From CAZIKB01 sp964539665 (GTDB lineage Bacteria > Zhuqueibacterota > Zhuqueibacteria > Oceanimicrobiales > Oceanimicrobiaceae): a DNA stretch of 64,000 nt. Of this stretch, positions 60,357 through 64,000 are shown in pieces (the first letter of the stretch is position 1; every line of letters starts with the position of its first letter). The position numbers and the translations under genes are program-made. The stretch is taken from contig CAZIKB010000012.1 of NCBI GenBank assembly GCA_964539665.1, positions 1 through 64,000 on the forward strand. The letters run 5' to 3'. The notes below the pieces were generated by a model, which saw nothing but the letters and a program-made list of their open reading frames with translations, was not told where the DNA came from and made no database searches.

Positions 60357-61259
60357 CTATATTTTAAATGGCTGAGGAGTAAATGATAGAACAAAAATGA
60401 TCAATGTTATGATACCTATCACAACTCGGTTACTGTCTATTGGGGTCTCATCCATAGTTGGTGGATGGCGATAGCCAAACCAAATTATTAAAATTATTAA
60501 TAAAACCCACCCCGGATACATAAAGATGCAAATTAAACTGAAGCTTATCAAAGCAATAGTAGCAACGAATTTATGATTTTTACCCAGTAAAGCATAGACA
60601 ATGTGGCCGCCATCAAGCTGACCAATTGGTAGCAGATTTAACGCCGTTACGAACAATCCTGCCCAGCCTGCAAATGCTAACGGATGCATTAATACATCCT
60701 GGCCTTCGGGAAGTGTGCCAATTGCTAATTTTGAGATCTGAGCATAGAGAAACGATTCCCCCAAAGAAACAGTACTCAGTGCAATCTGGGGTGTCATTTC
60801 GATAATTTCAGAAAGCTGGACGCCAAAATATATGGATGGGATGGTTATCGCCAATCCAGCTAAGGGACCCGCCACCGCCACATCGAACAAGGCTTTTCGA
60901 CTTGGAATACGAGACTCCATTTTGATTACCGCACCCATAGTGCCAAATGGATTCAGATACGGAATTGGGAACGGTATGAAATATGGCAGTGTTGCCTTAA
61001 TCCCGTGTTTTTTACACATCAAATAGTGCCCCATTTCATGAGCAAAAAGTATGGATATTATAGAGCCGCTATACCAGAATCCCGCCTGCCAGTAGCCATT
61101 TTGGAGCCAGCCGGTTATAAAGGTGGTAAAGCAGGTTGCAAAAAATAAAATTACATTTAATCTGGGATTATCACTTCGTAGTTTATCGAAAATACGAAAC
61201 CGTTTTTTAGAATAAAATTGCTGATAATGGTCTTCGTAATTTTGGTATCTATCATTCAT
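60357..61259 (-). CDS. Site-2-protease-family (M50) intramembrane metalloprotease
   Basis: 300 aa with about six hydrophobic segments. The zinc motif FAHEMGHYLMCKKHG (HExxH, ~77-91) and the second motif LLPIGQLDGGHIVYAL (Asp ligand, ~214-229) are complete. No PDZ domain, unlike RseP; this is the compact archaeal/EGY1-type layout. Such enzymes cut membrane-bound regulators. The ECF anti-sigma at 47-48 kb could be a substrate, but nothing links them directly. It is 21 bp before the PLP gene. Confidence 0.9.
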   Translation of the reverse strand: MNDRYQNYEDHYQQFYSKKRFRIFDKLRSDNPRLNVILFFATCFTTFITGWLQNGYWQAGFWYSGSIISILFAHEMGHYLMCKKHGIKATLPYFIPFPIPYLNPFGTMGAVIKMESRIPSRKALFDVAVAGPLAGLAITIPSIYFGVQLSEIIEMTPQIALSTVSLGESFLYAQISKLAIGTLPEGQDVLMHPLAFAGWAGLFVTALNLLPIGQLDGGHIVYALLGKNHKFVATIALISFSLICIFMYPGWVLLIILIIWFGYRHPPTMDETPIDSNRVVIGIITLIIFVLSFTPQPFKI

Positions 61260-61651
61260 CTAATTAAAAAGCCCCGCTGTATTTTTGATTCAGGTGATGA
61301 AGTAATAAGGATATATGGATTTAGAGTATTCATCATCACCTTATTTCCCTATATACTTAAATCCGACTAGCTCATTCTCTCTAATTCCAATATTTATCAT
61401 CCCTCCTCATATATATTATCGACTTATTTTTCACTATTTTGGTTGATATATTAAACAGAATATTTGCAATTAATTTCCAAAATGATCAATCGAAATTATC
61501 TTACCGGTGAATCCTCACAAATAATGCCACAATTGATGAAACCGTTTCTGAAAGCAAGTATAGCTAAATTACCTCTAACAATCAAGATTTATATTCCCTG
61601 AATTTGTCCAATTACATAACCTGTGCATGAACGCAGCCTATCTCAAACCGA
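61260..61651. other. 392-bp intergenic region
   Basis: No gene seen. Very AT-rich. It contains a dyad GGTGATGA (61293-61300) / TCATCACC (61333-61340) with further short pairings (GGATTTA/TAAATCC) around it, which could fold into a leader or terminator structure near the 5' side of the M50 gene. Confidence 0.5.
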
Positions 61652-63073
61652 TTAAAACTGACTTTTCATTTGCCGTACCTGGCTTTCAACATCACGATGA
61701 ATTTGACCTGTCGCCAATTCAAGATTTAAATGATTGGCCAGTGAGTTTATTTTATCAAAAGTACTTAATGTAGTGCCTGGCGGTTGTATGGGTATTATTG
61801 AATTGTTAGCCAGTAAAGGATCAGCATTTTCAGGATAGTCAGAATATTGCTTTGCTCGCTGCCATTCCACTGTGCCTGGGATAGGTGAGAATACAGCTAA
61901 CCTGATTTTCACTCCCTGAGAATGAACAAAGGCCATGCTCCAAAGTACTTCTTCAATTGATTGACCAGGTAAAGCTGCCAAAATATAAGCTTTGAGGCTG
62001 CCAGTTTTATATCCAGCCTGGCAAAGATATCTCACTCCGCGAATAAATGTATCATTCGTTACTTTTTTACACATATCGTTTTGTCTGTCAGGATTCCCCG
62101 TTTCATAACTCAAGTGTATTGTTTTGAAACCGGCCTGAAACATTTTTTCGGCAATGTTTTTATCTAAATGTTTTGTTTGTATTCCATTGGGCGTATGAAA
62201 ACTTACATCCCACCCTTTGTTTATTATTTCTTTTAAAATAATAGAAAAATGATTTTTATGGTCGGTTAATAATGCATCATCATAAAATGCAAACTCTTTT
62301 ATCTTTAATCTTTCATAATAATATTGCACTTCATCAACGACTTTTGATGGTTCTCGCCTGCGGTATTGCCCAGAAACTAAGCTGGAAGCACAAAAAGTAC
62401 ACTTTAACGGACAGCCCCTAGAAGTCAGTATAGTGATATACGTGAGGTTTTTATATAGATCGAAAGCAGGATACGGTAGCTCGTCTATTTGTTCAGAAAA
62501 AGCGTTGTAATCTCGCTTATTGCCAGTTAATGAATCTACAATTTTTAATGCAGCTAATTCTCCTTCGCCAGTAATAACAAAATCCGCACCGGTGGTTTCT
62601 TTGGCGTGTTTATGGCAAAGAGTGGGATAAATGCCGCCAAGTACGATAGGCACGTCGGAATATATCTTACGAATTTCCTCGATAGCCAATTGAACACCCT
62701 GATACCAATAAGTCATGCCGGAAGTGATTAAAACGACATCTGGTTCAGGTGTTTGACCAAGCTTACTTCGAAAAACCTGCAGAGGGAATCCATAACGGGC
62801 ATAATTTCTTGGGATGTTTTTGTAGAGGCCGGGCTTCTGAATAACTTGCCGGTGAAATTTTCCAGTACTATAATAAATATTATTAGGTGATTGAAGGCCT
62901 TGAAAATTCAATAACTCAGGATCATAACGATCCATACAGTCAATCAAAGATATATCGTAACTATATTGTCGTAAAACAGCCGCAATATAAAGTAGTCCCA
63001 GAGGTTTGAGCCAAAAATCATAGGCTGCAAAATCCGTAATCCACGGATTGCAGAGAAGTACTTTGCCATTCAT
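61652..63073 (-). CDS. B12-binding-domain radical SAM protein
   Basis: 473 aa. An N-terminal cobalamin-binding-like domain (~1-165; KVLLCNPWITDFAAYDFW, PIVLGGIYPTL) precedes the radical SAM barrel. The cluster motif CPLKCTFC is near ~223-230, with FYDDALLTDHKNHF as the next family block. Members methylate or rearrange unreactive carbons, often in lipids, hopanoids or natural products; some lack B12. The reaction cannot be told from sequence. It is 6 bp after the REC-PP2C phosphatase gene, so the two are probably one unit. Confidence 0.85.
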   Translation of the reverse strand: MNGKVLLCNPWITDFAAYDFWLKPLGLLYIAAVLRQYSYDISLIDCMDRYDPELLNFQGLQSPNNIYYSTGKFHRQVIQKPGLYKNIPRNYARYGFPLQVFRSKLGQTPEPDVVLITSGMTYWYQGVQLAIEEIRKIYSDVPIVLGGIYPTLCHKHAKETTGADFVITGEGELAALKIVDSLTGNKRDYNAFSEQIDELPYPAFDLYKNLTYITILTSRGCPLKCTFCASSLVSGQYRRREPSKVVDEVQYYYERLKIKEFAFYDDALLTDHKNHFSIILKEIINKGWDVSFHTPNGIQTKHLDKNIAEKMFQAGFKTIHLSYETGNPDRQNDMCKKVTNDTFIRGVRYLCQAGYKTGSLKAYILAALPGQSIEEVLWSMAFVHSQGVKIRLAVFSPIPGTVEWQRAKQYSDYPENADPLLANNSIIPIQPPGTTLSTFDKINSLANHLNLELATGQIHRDVESQVRQMKSQF

Positions 63074-63079
63074 CTACAA

Positions 63080-64000
63080 CTACTTCATACCTGCGACAAT
63101 TAAATATACATCGTCTTTTATGGGATTTGGTGTAAATTCATAAATCCCGTCCATTATTGTTTCGATAATCTCGTTCGCAGATAAGTAAATACTTGATTTG
63201 AAAAAGTTTATAAATCCATCAATTCCTAATTGTTTTCCTTTAACGTCTTCGGCTTCAATTATTCCATCGGTATACATGATGATTTTATCATCAGGGCCTA
63301 TCATGATTATATCCTGAATGAATTTGTTTTCTTTCCGCTTTTCATAGCCTATAATGACATTCTGGGACTCCAATTTTACAAATTTATTTTCTCTACTTTT
63401 CCACAAAATAACCGAAGGGTGGGCGCTACCAGAATAAGTAAACGAGCCTTTTCTTAAATTAATCACTCCGGAAAACATGGTCAGGAACATAGCCATGCCT
63501 TCAAATGCGTGAAAAATAAAATTATTTACATCATACAAAATGGAATGAGGATGTGTTTTTTCACGAACAAGATTTCTAATTTCACTACATATACGGTTAA
63601 CCAGAAGAGCAGCAGTTATGCCGTGGCCGGTTACATCAATCAGGGTTAAATAGACATTTTCAATTCCGTCATAATAAATATCAGCGAAATCACCACCCAC
63701 GCCTATCATTGGCATATACTTTACGTTTACATCAATATTTGGTAAAGAAATTGCGCGGGGCACTAAACTTGTTTGGACATGTTCAGCCAGGCTCAAATCC
63801 TTTTTTATCATCTCCTGATGGGTAGATAATTCTTTCTGTTGTTTTTCTATTTGAAGCTTAAAATTTCTTCTTTCTAATGCCTTTTGCGCCTTAAGCCTGA
63901 ACTCTTCCATGTCAATAGGTTTGGTAAGATATTCAAACGCACCTAATTTCATGGCTTCAACGGCGCTCGCTACCGTTCCGTGCCCCGTTAGGATGAGTAC
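63080..64000 (-). CDS. Response-regulator PP2C (SpoIIE/RsbU-type) phosphatase, 5' end outside window
   Basis: The frame stays open to the window edge; the visible ~307 residues start inside a receiver domain (LTGHGTVASAVEAMKLGAFE, then YLTKP with the conserved Lys). A coiled coil (~residues 30-60 after it) leads to a PP2C/SpoIIE domain with VGGDFADIYYD, LIDVTGHGITAALLV and MYTDGIIEAED, including the metal-binding Asp residues. Such proteins dephosphorylate anti-sigma-factor antagonists in partner-switching systems; none is seen nearby. The true start and phospho-Asp lie beyond base 64000. Confidence 0.9.
   Translation of the reverse strand, partial: VLILTGHGTVASAVEAMKLGAFEYLTKPIDMEEFRLKAQKALERRNFKLQIEKQQKELSTHQEMIKKDLSLAEHVQTSLVPRAISLPNIDVNVKYMPMIGVGGDFADIYYDGIENVYLTLIDVTGHGITAALLVNRICSEIRNLVREKTHPHSILYDVNNFIFHAFEGMAMFLTMFSGVINLRKGSFTYSGSAHPSVILWKSRENKFVKLESQNVIIGYEKRKENKFIQDIIMIGPDDKIIMYTDGIIEAEDVKGKQLGIDGFINFFKSSIYLSANEIIETIMDGIYEFTPNPIKDDVYLIVAGMK

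Overview
The window is 64 kb of an AT-rich (about 37% GC by eye) Gram-negative bacterial chromosome, dense with housekeeping genes. Gram-negative traits are lipoproteins, periplasmic TPR proteins, an MltG-type transglycosylase, a YfgM/BamD-like TPR membrane protein and sigma-54-type promoters. Methylmalonyl-CoA mutase and epimerase, a DUF4296-like lipoprotein, ECF sigma/anti-sigma and many TPR proteins recall FCB-group bacteria. However, the recognisable promoters are E. coli-like (TTGACA, 16-17 bp, TATATT) rather than the Bacteroidota type, and FliA, CsrA and FlgA genes are present. A deep FCB-adjacent lineage such as Calditrichota or KSB1 is my best guess; this is inference, with no 16S gene in view.

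Layout. 1-0.9 kb: a GC-richer, 5'-truncated Rhs core remnant. 1.0-4.8 kb (+): a probable amino-sugar/MurNAc salvage operon (BadF-type kinase, sodium:solute symporter, NamZ-type exo-muramidase). 4.9-19 kb (+): a TPR membrane protein, then the rimP-nusA-infB-ylxP-rbfA-truB-ribF-rpsO-pnp operon, an M16 peptidase, a polysaccharide deacetylase, a MerR regulator and two tRNA-Pro genes around a glycosyltransferase and a DedA-like protein. 19-26 kb (-): a TPR protein, then csrA, a truncated flgA, a REC-PAS-DHp protein, a GAF protein, fliA and an NtrC-type activator. This block looks like the regulatory remnant of a flagellar cluster, with two good sigma-54 promoters. 26-30 kb (-): coaX, methylmalonyl-CoA mutase, xerD, an unknown gene and csp. 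30-37.4 kb (-): radA-tgt-yajC-def-fmt-rsmB-PASTA-rpe in one operon. 37.5-45.5 kb: a small lipoprotein (+), a 720-bp gap, then uvrC-NHL-purL-hisS (-). 45.7-49 kb (-): epimerase, nadC, anti-sigma and ECF sigma. 49-57.9 kb (-): one long operon of membrane protein, CPBP protease, Nudix, mltG, uvrD and a giant TPR protein. 58-64 kb: a thiamine-binding-like protein and a PTR1/FolM-like reductase (+), a perfect 17-bp inverted repeat, then a PLP enzyme, a site-2 protease, a B12-radical SAM protein and a REC-PP2C phosphatase cut by the window end (-).

How it works together. The core is expression machinery (ribosome maturation, initiation, tRNA modification, RNA decay) and cell-envelope maintenance. 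I found no complete undescribed defence or mobile system. The most interesting signals are: the flagellar locus reduced to its regulators, with flgA truncated exactly where the structural genes should begin; a kinase-less PASTA protein in the chromosomal place usually held by the PASTA kinase PrkC; a terminator-like hairpin at the predicted 5' end of the rimP-nusA transcript; and a small set of dyad repeats.
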